Shown here in pieces: positions 1-13,051 of a stretch of 64,000 nucleotides of DNA (position 1 is the first letter of the stretch; every line of letters starts with the position of its first letter). The notes beneath the pieces are model-generated. The model was given only the letters and a program-made list of their open reading frames with translations, was not told the origin of the DNA and searched no databases. The position numbers and the translations under genes are program-made. Origin of the DNA: Bombus terrestris (lineage: Eukaryota > Arthropoda > Insecta > Hymenoptera > Apidae); NCBI RefSeq assembly GCF_910591885.1, contig NC_063275.1, positions 3,460,501 to 3,524,500 on the forward strand, read 5' to 3'.

Positions 1-870
1 ATCTTTTGCAACATCTTCGGCTATAAGTATAATAATGTAATTATATAACTGCTATTTTATGGGAAAAAAAAGAAGAAAGAGATTATAGATTGAAACATAT
101 TATTTTACCAGACAGATCAGGATTAATTTTTATAAATTGTTCTTCAGTTATTGGTATCTTCCCAATCAACTTTGACTTATATACTCCATAAGTAGAATCA
201 TTGCTATCGAAAGGAACAACTCTTTCATCACAGAAGAAGAAATACCATTTACTCCAATCAGTTGTAACATTAGGTAAACTGTCAACCAATAATTGTACCA
301 AAGACCCCCCTGACACAAATAATTTCAAAATTTTATTATTAGTTTAATATTTTAATGTAAAAAAATAACTTTTGTACTTGTAAGAGGTATAAATTAAATA
401 TATATTAAATATATATTAAGTATAAATTAAATATATATTAAGTATAAATGTAAAAGGTATAAATTAAATATTGGAAATAAAAAAATATGAAAAAACATAC
501 TATTGTAAGAACAATAACCTGCTCGCTTAAATTGTAATCAAATGAAAAAAGAAATAAATATAAAATCTCGTCAATTGCATAATTTTTTACAGCATGTATA
601 ACCTATAAATGTATGTATTTTAAATGCAGATATTACTTTAAGATTTTCTTTAAAATATATCTTATAAGGATGGAACACTCAATGGACATGATTAATCATC
701 TGTTTTTATCATTTTTGTATTTATAGTGTTTATGTGAGAAGTATATCACCTGATAGTCCGACTTTAAATGTATCGCCAATAGTAAGTGCTTCTTCAGCAC
801 TCGTTTGAAGAAGGTTAGACAAACATGACACTACGGTTCCATCCCGAGGTTCGACTAGTATTTTCTCCAT
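1..870 (-). CDS. PGLS: 6-phosphogluconolactonase (partial, 5' end of gene)
   Basis: Hydrolyses 6-phosphogluconolactone to 6-phosphogluconate in the cytosolic oxidative pentose phosphate pathway. Exons on the minus strand: 870-750 (start ATG at 870-868), 309-109, and 20-1, which runs off the window. All joins are GT-AG and in phase 1. Exon 1 encodes a short N-terminus and leads across the junction into VGLSGGSLVQLLV, the substrate-phosphate-binding glycine-rich loop. Exon 2 carries WYFFFCDERVVPFDSNDSTY, the diagnostic DERxVP.....SN motif of the family, then INPDLS; exon 3 continues AEDVAKD, matching the INPELxxEEAAxDY region of animal enzymes. About 114 residues are visible, roughly half the usual ~250. 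The start codon lies 704 bp from the divergent ABHD13-like gene. Family identification is secure; the exon 3 join is inferred from phase and similarity. Confidence 0.93.
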
Positions 871-1574
871 TATTTATAAGTAATTTTAAAATAACACTTA
901 AATTTCTAATCGTAAATAAACGAAGAACTCTACGTGAACAGTGAGACTCGTCTTGAATATAAAGACGTAAGGTAGTATTAGTTATACATATAGAATCGGT
1001 TAACAGTAATCAGAAATCAGAATACAGCATTGGACATTCACGATGACACGTGATAAACTCGCAATACTATCTTCTAAATGTAACACTATGATCGCGCCGC
1101 CAGTTTGTTTTGTGTTTGTATATGAATGTATCTTTGTTCAATATGAAATTATGCTATGAAGTACATCGCTTATTATAAAAAATTTATTATTTATATTTCA
1201 GTATTTATACTATTTTATCGATTTATATTTGAGCATGTAACGGCAATATTTATTTTTAATCCATGTTTCATAATTCTTCAAAAATTGAAACTATTTCATT
1301 TTATACTATGTAATCTCTGATCTAATAAATTTCTTTGAAAAGCGAAATGCATTTATTTATCAATACAAATCCAAAGTTTTTATGAAATGGATTATATTTA
1401 TGAAATAAAATTTTGATACGAATTTTAGGTTATAAAGTCTTCAATGATAACTGGAATATTTGACTCAGTGAAGCAGTATGATCAAGTCAAGATGCGCAAT
1501 ATTGTACACTTACTGAATATAAAAGTGATTTAGATGATTATTAGTCATTTTTTTGAAAATACTACATAGCAATC
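871..1574. promoter_or_regulatory. divergent intergenic spacer
   Basis: Spacer between the start codons of the PGLS gene (minus) and the ABHD13-like gene (plus). It should hold both promoters and 5' UTRs. The sequence is AT-rich with a slightly GC-richer patch near 1070-1105. I see no recognisable coding exon and no single convincing TATA or initiator element. Confidence 0.4.
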
Positions 1575-2906
1575 ATGTCATTTTGTATGAGACTTGCTCG
1601 AAGTAAACCCATCCGTTTATTAGGGAGTATAGCTATCAAATGTTGGGCTTTCTCTGGAACTTATATACTTGCCTGTTTCCTTCTATATTGGTTGTATGGT
1701 GGGATTTCTGCTTTCTTTCTACTTTGTTTTGCTACTACAGGTATATCTATTAATGTCTTTTATCAAATTTTTATATTTCTAAAAATGGTTGGTGTGTATC
1801 TTAATCAATATATATTGTAGGTATATTGTATCATAGAGAGGATCAACTTGTTTATCGTCCAGAGTCACCAGCTAATTCTCGGATATATGTTCCTGCACCT
1901 TCGATATTTAATTTACCTTATCAAAGCATTTATACTAGATCAGGGGATGGCACCATGTTACACATGTTTTTTATTTCTCAACCAGAGGATAGAATAAAAA
2001 AGGTGCCTACTTTGTTATTTCTTCATGGAAATGCTGGTAATGTAGGACATAGGTCAGTGACTTTTGCCACTTTATCATATAATTTTATTTTGTAATATGA
2101 GATAATAATTCTAGAACTAAATTTCAGACTAAAAAATGCAGTTGGATTATACCATACTATCCAATGTAACATTTTAATGTTGGAGTATAGAGGCTATGGT
2201 TTATCACAAGGATCACCATCTGAAGAAGGTTTATACATGGATGCTCGTGCAGGAATTGATTATTTATCTAGTAGAACTGATATAAATACTAATGAAATAA
2301 TCGTATTTGGTAGATCATTAGGTACTTATATTTTTTTAAGTGAGTCATTTTTGATAAAGAATGTATACTATATGTTTAATATGCTCTAATATTTCTATAG
2401 GTGGTGCTGTAGCTATCAATTTAGCTACAAAGCCAGAAAATTCACAAAGAATTTGGTGTCTTATTCTTGAGAACACTTTTACTAGCATTCCTGATATGGC
2501 TGCACTACTTTTTGGATTGAGATGTTTACAATATTTACCCCTTTTTTTATATAAAAATAAGGTAAGATAATTTCTCTTATAGCTTAGTTTCTTTCAGTTG
2601 AATCATTTCTAGTTGAGTTATTTTGTATTGTAGTATCTGTCCATCCTCAAAGTGCGGTCAGTAACGGTACCTACATTATTTATTTCTGGTTTAGCGGATA
2701 CGTTAGTGCCTCCACGTATGATGCAAGAACTTTACAAGAACTGTAAAAGTCCCTGTAAAAAAATACTTTCAATTTCAGGAGGTACACACAATGAAACGTG
2801 GTGTCAACCTCGATATTACAAAAATATATGTAATTTTTTAAACGAATTGAGGGAAAATCCTCCGGTCCAAGTGACATCTAGTCACTGGCAAATAGACGAT
2901 ATATAA
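1575..2906 (+). CDS. ABHD13: ABHD13-like membrane alpha/beta hydrolase
   Basis: Exons 1575-1740, 1821-2052, 2128-2321, 2401-2561 and 2634-2906 join in phase to a 341-residue protein, close to the usual ~337 of ABHD13 (the Bem46-like serine hydrolase family). The N-terminus has a hydrophobic segment at about residues 20-55, suggesting a type II membrane anchor. The hydrolase domain starts with the oxyanion-hole region LLFLHGNAGN. The nucleophile elbow GRSLGG (Ser about 196) spans the exon 3/4 junction, supporting that join. The Asp of GLADTLVPP (about 273) and His of GGTHNETW (about 303) complete the catalytic triad. The substrate of ABHD13 is not well established, so I make no claim. An AATAAA at 2975-2980 is a plausible poly(A) signal. 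The neighbour upstream is divergent, the one downstream convergent. Confidence 0.95.
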
Positions 2907-3914
2907 AGACAAATTGCAAAGCTCACTTTACGTCCAAAGCGATGACTACATTTTAAAAATTGTTCATCTTAACTAATAAAAAAAAAAGATAAATTAATGT
3001 ATCTGAATAAGTTATTAATCTTTATTGTGATCAAACAATTTAATTACAAACACAATTTAGCTCATAATTAATGCGGATCAATTTTCTATGAAAATATTTT
3101 ATTAAAACATATATTAAGATTGCAATATCGGAAGTGATGCAATGTTTGACATCATCGAAATATGATTTAAATTTAATTAAGTGTCTGTCATGCACTTGAA
3201 ATTTGTGAATAACTAAATAAGACCTTAAATCCTTCCAATACTTAGGGTATTTTTAGGGAATGTTTAGATAGTTTTAGTTAACTATTTTCATCGAAAATGG
3301 GCTGTTTTTGTATAAAAAAAATATTATATACAATTATGCGAATACTAATGTATTTATATGTGTGAATTAGAAATATATATTTATTTTAATGTTTTGATAA
3401 ATATATTATTATATATGTATTCTTATACATGTATTTATACACATTATATATTCAAGATAACATTTTATTTATTCATATTTTTTTCAATAACATTTAAATT
3501 TAATTGAAAAGAAAACTGTTTCTGTGAGAGTCGTATTATACAATACTTTAATAAAATTCATGATTCATAATTCATTTTACCAACAAATTTAATTTTTGTG
3601 TGAATATTAACATTTGATTGTGTATTCACTAATAACTTTGTCAGTCTTATACAATGTTTAGTATTCAGATGAATGATAATTCTTGAAGTATAAATTAATT
3701 CAGGGAATAAATTTATTTCCATTCATTATTTAACTTTAATCAATTTAAGAGATTATATAAGTTATATGTTATTACATAAGTCACTTTGTAAATAAAAGTA
3801 TATCTTCATATAATATCAATATATTGAAAATTTAAGAAAATTTTTTTAATTAAAAAAGAAATGTGAGAAAAATATACAAGACAAATAAATTTATATACTA
3901 AATAATGATAAACA
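2907..3914. other. convergent 3' spacer
   Basis: Very AT-rich sequence between the stop codons of the ABHD13-like gene and the LRR gene. It should contain both 3' UTRs. I see no coding exon, RNA gene or repeat unit of note. Confidence 0.5.
2975..2980 (+). terminator. candidate poly(A) signal of the ABHD13-like gene
   Basis: AATAAA 69 bases after the stop codon, followed directly by an A-rich run. Position and motif fit a polyadenylation signal; not proven. Confidence 0.5.
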
Positions 3915-5887
3915 TTAAAATTTCCTATTGACTCTCCTTCTTCTTATGGCTATTCTTTGTGTCCATAGAATTCCTCCTACTATTAAAAGTGTTAATACAG
4001 TTGTAGCTATTCCTACAACAACTAGCAAACCAGTACTAGAATCAAAATGTACTACTTCATTAGACATTACATTGGCAACATTCATTGCAAGACTTTCTTT
4101 AAAGACCGTTGTATTAACACAAAAAATTTCACCTTTCCATCCGTACCAATGTACCATTCTTATGTTTGATATTTCTGGAGGCGAAGTACACCTTATGTAA
4201 TGTAAAGAAACAATAAAATAATTAGTATACTATTTTTCGTTATTTTAATTCAAAGCATTAAACTGATTTCTAATAATAATTTTATAAGTTATATACCTCA
4301 AATCATCTAAAAGATGGGGCTGGGTGGAATAAAGTTGTGGAACCAAATCACTTAACATCCATTGTAGTGTACAATTACATTTAAATGGATTTCTTTGTAG
4401 ATTAACACTGTATATCATAGAATTATTGTTACGTACAACCAGCTCTTTTGCGACATAGGAAAGTTGATTATTACTCAAATCTAACTAATAATAAAAAATT
4501 ATTTACATAGGTAACTTTAACTTACTTGGACAATATTCCAAAATAGCAACTTGAAACTTACTGAACAGAGAGTCATGTGTCTCAAAGCATCTTTATGAAT
4601 GAAAGACAACATTTTGTTATTGGATATAGTAAGATGAATGCAACCATTCGATGGTGGTCTCAAATTTGCTAATGTACCTTCATCAATAGCTTTTAACATA
4701 CTCATTTTACTTGCAATAAATGAATTTAACTTTAAATCAGAGCTAATTGTCAAATTTTCAATAGGGTTTTGGCTAACATCAAATTGGGACAGTAATGGGA
4801 AATTTTTAATAGATATTATTTCAGGAACATAAGTTAATTTATTGTTAGATACGTCTAACACTTTCAAATTTTCAGATATAACATTTGGAAAATTTGATAA
4901 CATATTTCCACTAATATTCAGATGTTGTAAATTATCTGTTATTATGTTTGCATGTAATTCAGAAATATTGTTGCGCTGTAGATTTAATACTTCAATATAA
5001 TCCAAATTGTATAGTATTTCCGAAATTTGATTATATCCAGAATGTAATTCAATCAATGTCTTTGGTAATGCTTGCATATTTAGTGTAACAATAAAATTGT
5101 TATTTATATGAATTGCTTTCAAAGAATTTAAAACTGTTAGATTACAATCTTCTAAAGAATGGATTCTATTAAATGACAGATCTAAATATTGTAAATTTAT
5201 TAATGATTCTAGAAATATTTTAGATAAACTGGATATATTGTTATGAGAAAGATCGAGTGTATTAATCTTTGTTGTAGTTTTGTTCATTAAATATTCTATT
5301 GAATTTATATGATTATAACTAAGGTTTAATGATAACAATGCAGGAAGTACTTTCAACAACGAATCATCAAAAATTCTTAATGCATTTTTAGAAAGATTTA
5401 GATCTTCGAGATTGTTCAAGTCTATAAACATTGCTGTATATATTTCTTCTATAATATTTTCAGATAAATCTAAACTTTTTAAAGATTGTAACTTCTTCAA
5501 TAGATTTGTAGGTAAATTAACTATATTGTTTTTAGATAAAACAAGTTTGTTCAATACTTGATAATTGTCTAATGTTAACAAATCAAAATTAAACATGTCA
5601 TTATTTCCTAAATATTTTCCATGACAGTTAATTTCCTGTTCTTTATTCACTGTAATAAATAAAGTACATATTATTAGCTAAATTTATTAATAATTCATAT
5701 ATGTATTCATGTATGTAATCATATATGTAAATAATTTTAAAGAATTTGTTTTTAAATTATATCTCACCAAAGTGAAATAATTTTACTTACTTAGAATTGT
5801 ACATGAACATGTTGAACATATATCACATGTAGAACTTTGTATTATTAATGAGAAACACAACCCAATTAAATTTAAATAAATAATCAT
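3915..5887 (-). CDS. leucine-rich repeat single-pass transmembrane protein
   Basis: Exons on the minus strand: 5887-5791, 5649-4562, 4484-4297 and 4191-3915, all GT-AG and phase-consistent, giving 549 residues. A hydrophobic signal peptide (MIIYLNLIGLCFSLIIQSS) is followed by a cysteine cluster CDICSTCSC...NC typical of an LRRNT cap. Then come about 14-15 LRRs with the LxxLxLSxNxI pattern. The LRRCT cap begins NPFKCNC and has further cysteines after the exon 3/4 junction (RCTSPPE, FCVNT). A single membrane helix (GLLVVVGIATTVLTLLIVGG) precedes a very short basic tail, RRRRVNRKF. There is no TIR, Ig or kinase domain, so it is not a Toll receptor. Extracellular adhesion or recognition is likely from the architecture. 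I cannot name the orthologue. Confidence 0.9.
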
Positions 5888-6250
5888 TGTGTTAAATTGT
5901 TATTTAGAGACCTTATATTTGAACAACCAATATAGCATTACTCATATTTAGGGTGTAACATGCACTTGGCATCTCTTTGATAACATATCTGATAACAGTA
6001 CTTAATAAGAGAACATATATCTATTTCATCTAACTTAGAAGATAATTATAATTTCAAGATAAAATTCAAACTACTTTCGTTTAATAAATTTTATATCAAT
6101 TATTTATAAAATATAAAATTTTATTTATATTCTGTATATCATAACAGAATCATAAAATATTATTGTACTCTAGTAAGTATTCTAATAACCTAAAGTAAGT
6201 ATCCTAAGTATAATAATTATAAAACATGCAATATAATATAATAAAGTATG
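5888..6250. other. spacer between two minus-strand genes
   Basis: AT-rich 363-bp gap holding the promoter/5' UTR of the LRR gene and the 3' UTR of the PolD3 gene. No other feature seen. Confidence 0.45.
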
Positions 6251-7686
6251 CTATGACTTTTTAAAGAAATTCATCAAAGTAGTTTGTTTAGTGTTTTTCT
6301 TTCCTTTGATTTCTGAAAGTGATTCAGGTGCCACTATCTTCTTTTGGTTTTTTACTTCTACAATTTCTGATTCTTCTTCAGAACAACTTTCATAAACATG
6401 TACCTTTTTTGTGACAAGAAAACCATCTTCTTCAAATGTTTTATCTACTATTTTTAAAACCTTACGTTTTCCATTTTCGAGTTTGACTTGTGGTGGAGAA
6501 ACAGAACATTTCTTTACAAAAGCAGGAGGATTTTCAGGCGAAGATGGTAAATCTAGTTCTGATCCTTGTTCATTATCAGAAGATTCTGAACCACTAGAAT
6601 CACTCTGAATTTTAATACGTTTTCTCTTTTTAACAGTATTCTTGGTGTCTTTGCTACGATTACGTTTTTTCCCTCTTACATTCTGCTTTTGTTTAGAATT
6701 ACTTTTTGAAATAACTTTTTCTTCTACAATTTTTTCTGATAAGGAATTTGTGCTTTTGTCTTTATCTGAAGAATTTGAACTTTTATTTTTATCTGAAAAA
6801 TCTGTAGTCTTTGTAGGATTCTTAATTGGTTGAAAAGATCCACTTGATTCTCCCTTTTTTACATTTTTCTTTTTTCCAGCACCAACATTTTTAGATATTT
6901 CTTTTGTATGAGTAGAAGCATCCACTTCCATTGTTTCTGTATTAGAAGATACAGGCGGACTTTTTTGTTTACTGTTGACTTTCCCAAACAAACTATCAAA
7001 ACCTTTTCTGTCAGCATTTTTCTTTTTAGCAATTTGCTTCTCTTCTGGGCTTAATATCTTTTTTTCTTTGACTGCTTCAGATGTTGATTGTGTCTTTTCT
7101 TGAGGAACAGATTCAACTTCTCTTGACATGGTACCCCAACGGAACATATGCATCTCTTCATCATTACGATCATTGTTCTGAATGCATTTAATGGCACTGA
7201 ATTTAATATCTCCATTTTCAGTTAACCCAAGCAGTTGTAACTCAGGAAGTACTTTTTGAAGGCTATAAATATGCTCGGAAATAATTTTACTATATTTTTC
7301 TTTTGCTGTTAATAGATCTTTTTCTCTGACAATTTCAACTTGCATACCACCATCATGCAAAATTCCAATTAACAAAAAGGTACAATTAAAATCTTTTTCC
7401 TTTTTGTATCTTTGCCAAAATTCCCATAGAATTTGTTTTGCTACATTGACGTGAACTTCCAGTACTTTGCTTAACCATTTATAGGTTACCTATAGTCATT
7501 TTATACACTTAAGACAATTTAAAAGTCATTTTTATCAAATAATATTATAAGCGATTAGTATAACGTACATTTGAAAGTTGTATTATGAGAAATCGAGAAA
7601 TTTAAAAGAATACTCACCAGTTTATCATTATCAAATATATATTCTGTTACAGTTTCTAAATATTCGGATAGAGATTCCTCAAACAT
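6251..7686 (-). CDS. POLD3: DNA polymerase delta subunit 3 (p66/Pol32 type)
   Basis: Two exons, 7686-7618 (ATG at 7686) and 7489-6251, joined in phase 0, encode 435 residues; the human protein has 466. The N-terminus (DNDKLVTYKWLSKVLEVHVN) matches the conserved winged-helix domain that binds the POLD2 small subunit in polymerase delta and zeta. The middle is a long, lysine/serine-rich disordered region. A basic-acidic block KKRKRIKIQSDSSGSESSDN parallels the RRRIKLPESDSSEDE block of POLD3. The extreme C-terminus QTTLMNFFKKS is a PIP box (QxxLxxFF), which docks the subunit on PCNA. The gene lies head to head with ARMC8, with 1.4 kb between start codons. Identification rests on both ends of the protein and is secure. 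Confidence 0.95.
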
Positions 7687-9086
7687 ATTTAATAAAAGCT
7701 TTTAATTGACAAAAAATACTTTTATAACAATTAGACAATTTAATGTTACGTACATTTCCTAATAAATATACGAAACCGCTTACATACTTCAAAATGACCA
7801 ATTGTACAAAAGTTTCTATATTTTTATAATAAATCCTAAATTTCTAATTCAATATTTTTAAATAATTAAATTTAATTTATTAACAATTTTTATTCATATA
7901 AAAAAATTTAAAACAATAAATTTTGTTAAATATTATAACGCGATAATTAAATTGCTGATTTTTATGTATTGTTACGCTATCGCTTGAATTTGCTCTTAGT
8001 ATAATTACGTGAAGTTGGTTTCAATGATTGTATCTGGAAACATTCGACATAAACTATGAACGAAATTTAAACTGACCGACTATATACGTAGATCAAAAAT
8101 TGTACATTGTCTAATTATTCACCGAAAGCAGCTGAATAAGGAGAGGAAATGGCTCAGAAAATAAACAGTTTTTTGTGAACTGGCTTTAAATTATTTATTA
8201 TGGTGCCAAATTAATAGTTTAAATTTTTTAATGTAATCTTTTGATGTTTTACCCCAGCAATTTTCGTGTAGACTTTCCTAGAACTTGAGCTGTAACTTTA
8301 GATTACGACTATTATGTGCTGCATAAATTAAGAGTCCGAATTCTCAATATGATTCTTCTACATCTTATCTTTGACGGCTATGTAAACTTTTTTAGGAAGT
8401 TTGCTGTTTCTCTTTTATACTATTCCCTTCTCCATCGCCGCACATGTAGGTACGGTCTTCTGTGAGAAACAATGCTCCTATCTCCACTTATTCAGCAAGA
8501 CAAGATCTAGGGGAGGGGATTCTGGACCTGGGCAGGAATCGAAGATCAAAAGTGAAAAAGTGAGTTTTTAATCAATTCAAATTTTGACTCTCAAGTGCTA
8601 ACTTCTTGCTATTGTAATTAAAAAGTACAAGTTGGAATAAACGATCGTTCATAAAAAGAACAAATTTTTTTTAATCTTCGCGCACTTCTACGAGCAGAGT
8701 GGTCAGCGCTTTATGTGAGGTTGATACCAACCTACGTACCTCCGTCCTAAAACCCCAAAGTGAAAACGTAACAACATCTATGAGAAATTTAAAAATGCAG
8801 ATAATATGAAAAATTATGTATATCTAAGTTTCATTTTTTAAATTATATTTATAAAAATATGAATTTATATAAGTATTCATAGTCTAGTAATAATTATATG
8901 ATAATGCCAACACTGTTCTAATGGGAATTATTTCACAACGAGTTTTACCAAATGAAACAGTGAGTGTTCACATAACAAACAAAGATTGTTAAATTAACTA
9001 TTTCTCGTGGTAGTTGAATATATACTGCAGAATTATTTTGAGTGAACATTTGTAATATCTTTATGTGAAACCGAGAGAAAAGAATT
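7687..9086. promoter_or_regulatory. divergent spacer PolD3 / ARMC8
   Basis: 1.4-kb region between two start codons; both promoters must lie here. It is AT-rich near PolD3 and less so at 8400-8770. A loose inverted repeat (GCTGAATAAG at 8131-8140, its complement near 8486-8495) brackets about 365 bp and could be an old MITE, but the match is short. No coding exon recognised. Confidence 0.4.
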
Positions 9087-12000
9087 ATGGTCTCGGTGAT
9101 GCAACCATTCATGGTGAGTGAATTCGTGAAGGTGAAACGAGTTACCGGTTTTCTTCTGCTTTGAAAGATATCATTTTTCGTACAATCGTTCGAAAAGTTT
9201 GAAAATTAATTGTGTCACAGGATGTTGAGAGTTCGAGAAGTTACATCGATGAATTATACTCGTTGGATCCTCAAAAATGCTTAGAAGCTATTATGTGAGT
9301 ACAAATCGTACTTAACCTCTAAACTTGTTTATTAAAGGTCATTATTCATTAAAATTATTATAATATATGGTGTAAAGAAGCGTTAAAAAGGTAATATTAT
9401 TAAAACAATCTTATAGTTTTTCTTACTTTCCACCATTACTTTGCCATTGTTGATTTAATTGAACGTTTATGTTAACTATAATTGATCTCTTTTTTTTTGT
9501 TTCTAGATGCCTAAAAAATTCTGTGATTGGGAGTAATAGACAAAAAGGATCTGTAATAGCACAAGGTGTAGTACCTCGTTTATTGCAACTTCTTGGAGAT
9601 ACATCAGACAGAATTGGAGATAATATAAGGCTAGAGGCTGCAATAACTTTAGGTTCTTTAGCTAAAGGAACTGATCAACATGTGTTGGCACTTATAGATC
9701 TTGGTGTAGTGCCGTTGCTTTTTCAGGTTATATTATCTACACCTATCACAGAAACGCCATTAGAAGGAAAGCCAAAAATAACAGATTTATTAAACGAAGC
9801 ATGCTTACGTTGTTTGAGAACAGTATTTCAACATCCATCAGCACCGGTTCATTCAATATATCAGGATCCTGCACTAGTTCCAAGATTGGTGTCATTAGCA
9901 AATCAATCAGTCACTTGTCAAATTTGTGTAGCAACAATTTTAACAACAGCATGCAAGGTACAAAAATGACAAAATCAAATCTAATTTTGCAATGTAATCC
10001 TTAAAATTATATTTTAAATAATTTCTTGCTAGACAACAGAAGAGCAAAGTGCTTTAGCCAAAGGTGGTGCAGTAGAAACATTAGCAATGCAGTTGGATTC
10101 TTCATTACCTGATGTTCAATCATCAGCTCTAGCATGCTTGGCAAATATGTGTTATAAGAATTATGGGGTATGTGTCACGGTTGCATCGGCAACTACCAGT
10201 AACACACCACAGGGTAGACTTGTACCTGTAGCATTAGGACAATTAATGGGTCGTGAGAAAAGCTCCTTAATTCAACTTGAAGCTGCAAGATGTATTACAT
10301 ATATGCATAGAACTGGAGTTCTAGTACACAAAGATCCTAGAATTATATACCGTGCTTTGCCTTGTTTGGTACGACTTTGTCATCGAGATCATCCGCCTCG
10401 TGAAAGAGTAGCGGCGGCTGAAACTTTGGCTTTCCTTACCGAAGTTAATACCGAATTGCAACGTCTAGCTTCCATTAGTAATCATTTAATTCCTACTCTT
10501 GCAGAATTGTTACGATGTCATCCACATGTAAGTATGTTATACATTATAGATTTACATATCTATTTTGTATGTTTACTATTGTTAATATTTCATGTTAATA
10601 AATTGTACAAGTGCAAGATTGTACTTGCAATGGCGCAGCTACAGGATACAACATTAACACAAGATATGCGACAAGCTGCATTCAGGGCATTTGCATCCCT
10701 TGGTGCTAATGATGAAGATATTAGGAAACGTATCATCGAGACAGAAAGTCTTATGGAACAAGTAGTGGCAGGACTTCAGGATCCAGGAGGTTCTCATGTA
10801 CGTTTAGCAGCAGTTAGATGTCTTCATTCTCTTTCTAGAAGTGTTCAGCAACTCCGAACAACGTTTCAAGATCATGCTGTTTGGAGGCCCCTTATGCAAC
10901 TATTACATGGTGCAGATAAGGGATTGGAGGGTAAGATATAATAATATTTTTAGACTTTATGGATTATTATTGAAATAATATGATTTATACAAAATTACGA
11001 CACATTTTCTTTAAAATGTTTTAATTACACATAACTCATTCAATAAGATCATATAAGATTACTAAAGAACATTGAAGATATTCTTGCATGTTTTTCGTAA
11101 TACCAATTATATAAATCTAAAACGAAAATTTTTCAAAATTAGATCATGCTATTAGTATCTATTATTATTAATTAGTATAATTATATTATGTAGGTAGAGG
11201 CGAAAGTGAAGTTGATTTATTAACTGTTGCCTCAAGTACATTATGTAACTTATTGTTGGAATTTAGTCCAAGCAAAGAACCGATTCTTGAATCTGGAGGA
11301 ATAGAGTTATTGTGCTCGCTTACAAAACGATGTACACCGGCATTGCGATTGAACGGAATTTGGGCATTGATGAACGTGGCTTTCCAAGCCGAACAGCAAG
11401 TAAAATTACAAATTTTACAATGTCTGGGAACAGATCAAATCTTTTGTCTTCTGGCAGATCAAGATATACCAGTTTTGATGAAAACATTAGGTTTATTACG
11501 AAACTTGCTCTCTACAAAAGCACACATAGATCGTATAATGGGAGAACACGCTGCTCACGTTATGCAAGCTGTTATATTAGTTTTAGAAGACCCAAGGCAT
11601 CCAGCAGACGTAAAGGAGCAGGCTCTCTGTATTTTAGCGAATGTAGCTGATGGAAATCGAGCAAAAGATCATATTATGGCTAACGAAGATGTGCTTAAAA
11701 AACTTATGGATTATATGGTTTGTAAAAAATATTTTGCCTTTTTGTTTTTCTTTCTTTAATATTTTACTCTTTATTTATCGCCTTCTTTTAATTTATTTGA
11801 ATAATACAACAAATATTTCCCCGTGTTATTTTATGATTCTTATATAATTTATGCTTCACTAATATGTTATTGAAGTTCTAGCAGAAATTTCTAACATTTA
11901 TGTTATGAATCTAGATGCATAGCAATGTAAAACTGCAAATTGCCGCAGTTTTTTGTGTGTGCAACCTAGTCTGGAGGGAAGAACCTGGTGCTGCACAACG

Positions 12001-12288
12001 GCAAGCACGTTTAAAAGAACTGGGCTTTTATCGTATTTTGCAACAATTACGTCATAGCAAAGATCTTCAATTGTTTGATAAGTATGACAAACAATCTTTA
12101 AACCTTCCTTTCTATTTGTGTTTGAAAATGATCTTTAACTGTCCTTGTAAATTATAATAGTTCAATAAGATATTAAATCTTAGTATAATTAATATAAAAA
12201 TATTTTCTCTCAAATATTTCTGACTTTTAATATACATTTGTCTCATTTCAGGGTCAGAACGGCTATGGCACAATTTTATGATGCCTAA
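9087..12288 (+). CDS. ARMC8: armadillo repeat-containing protein 8 (CTLH/GID E3 ligase subunit)
   Basis: Eight exons: 9087-9113, 9221-9294, 9507-9957, 10033-10527, 10612 (or 10618)-10930, 11194-11717, 11915-12081 and 12252-12288. They join in phase to 697 (or 695) residues, against 673 in human ARMC8. Exon 1 codes for nine residues only. The protein is almost entirely armadillo repeats, visible as repeated blocks such as EAAITLGSLAKGT, SSALACLANMCYK, RLAAVRCLHSLSRS and KEQALCILANVADG. ARMC8 is a scaffold of the CTLH/GID ubiquitin-ligase complex, which in yeast and animals recruits substrates through a receptor subunit. The acceptor of intron 4 is ambiguous: AG at 10610-10611 and at 10616-10617 are both in frame, and the intron has no in-frame stop. 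The gene is convergent with ICA69. Exons 7 and 8 end in the conserved tail AMAQFYDA. Confidence 0.95.
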
Positions 12289-13051
12289 ATTCCAGATGTG
12301 TTATTGATGAAAGTTAGATTTTGATTTAGATTTCTTTTATACGCGAAATACAATTATATTTTGGTGTTAACACTGTGATTCTGTATTTCGTTGATGCATA
12401 AGCATTTTATATTTATATAGAAAAGATACAAAAACAATATCCCTGACGATGTAATCTGTTTATGTTGTATTTATTTTATTTAAAAAAAGAGAACAATATG
12501 CAATATTTCAGTATATTAAAAAAAGAAACAATGTAATAATTGTATCATACATTTTTAAAATATGAATTGTTTGATACAAAGATAATGTCAAAAGTAATTG
12601 ATTGCAAAGTTTTACATTATGGAATGTCAACAAATTATATACAGGTATCCGTATGATATACTTCATATTAAACATATTTTGCTATAAATATGATTAGAAA
12701 GGTTGATAATTATTTATTATCACGAAAAAAATATTTTTAATGTACTTAAAAGAAGTATATGACTAGTATCTCTTATAAACTATCATCGATTTTAAATCTT
12801 TGGTATGGAGCTTGAAAAGTTATTTATGAAAATTTAAATATTTTTGATTCTTACGATCATCTTGCTATTTTCATTATCTGGAATGTTAAAATTCAACTAA
12901 TAAGTATGAAATACCAGTGCAAATGTAAGAAATAGATAATACTCGTAGCATTATCCTATTTGGAGGAAATAAAAATATCTCTTCTGACTGTTGCTATAAA
13001 CTGCAACTAATCATATGTCATGATAATATAGTTTTAAATACTTTAAAAAAA
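12289..13051. other. convergent 3' spacer ARMC8 / ICA69
   Basis: AT-rich sequence between two stop codons, expected to be the two facing 3' UTRs. No coding exon or RNA gene seen. Confidence 0.45.
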
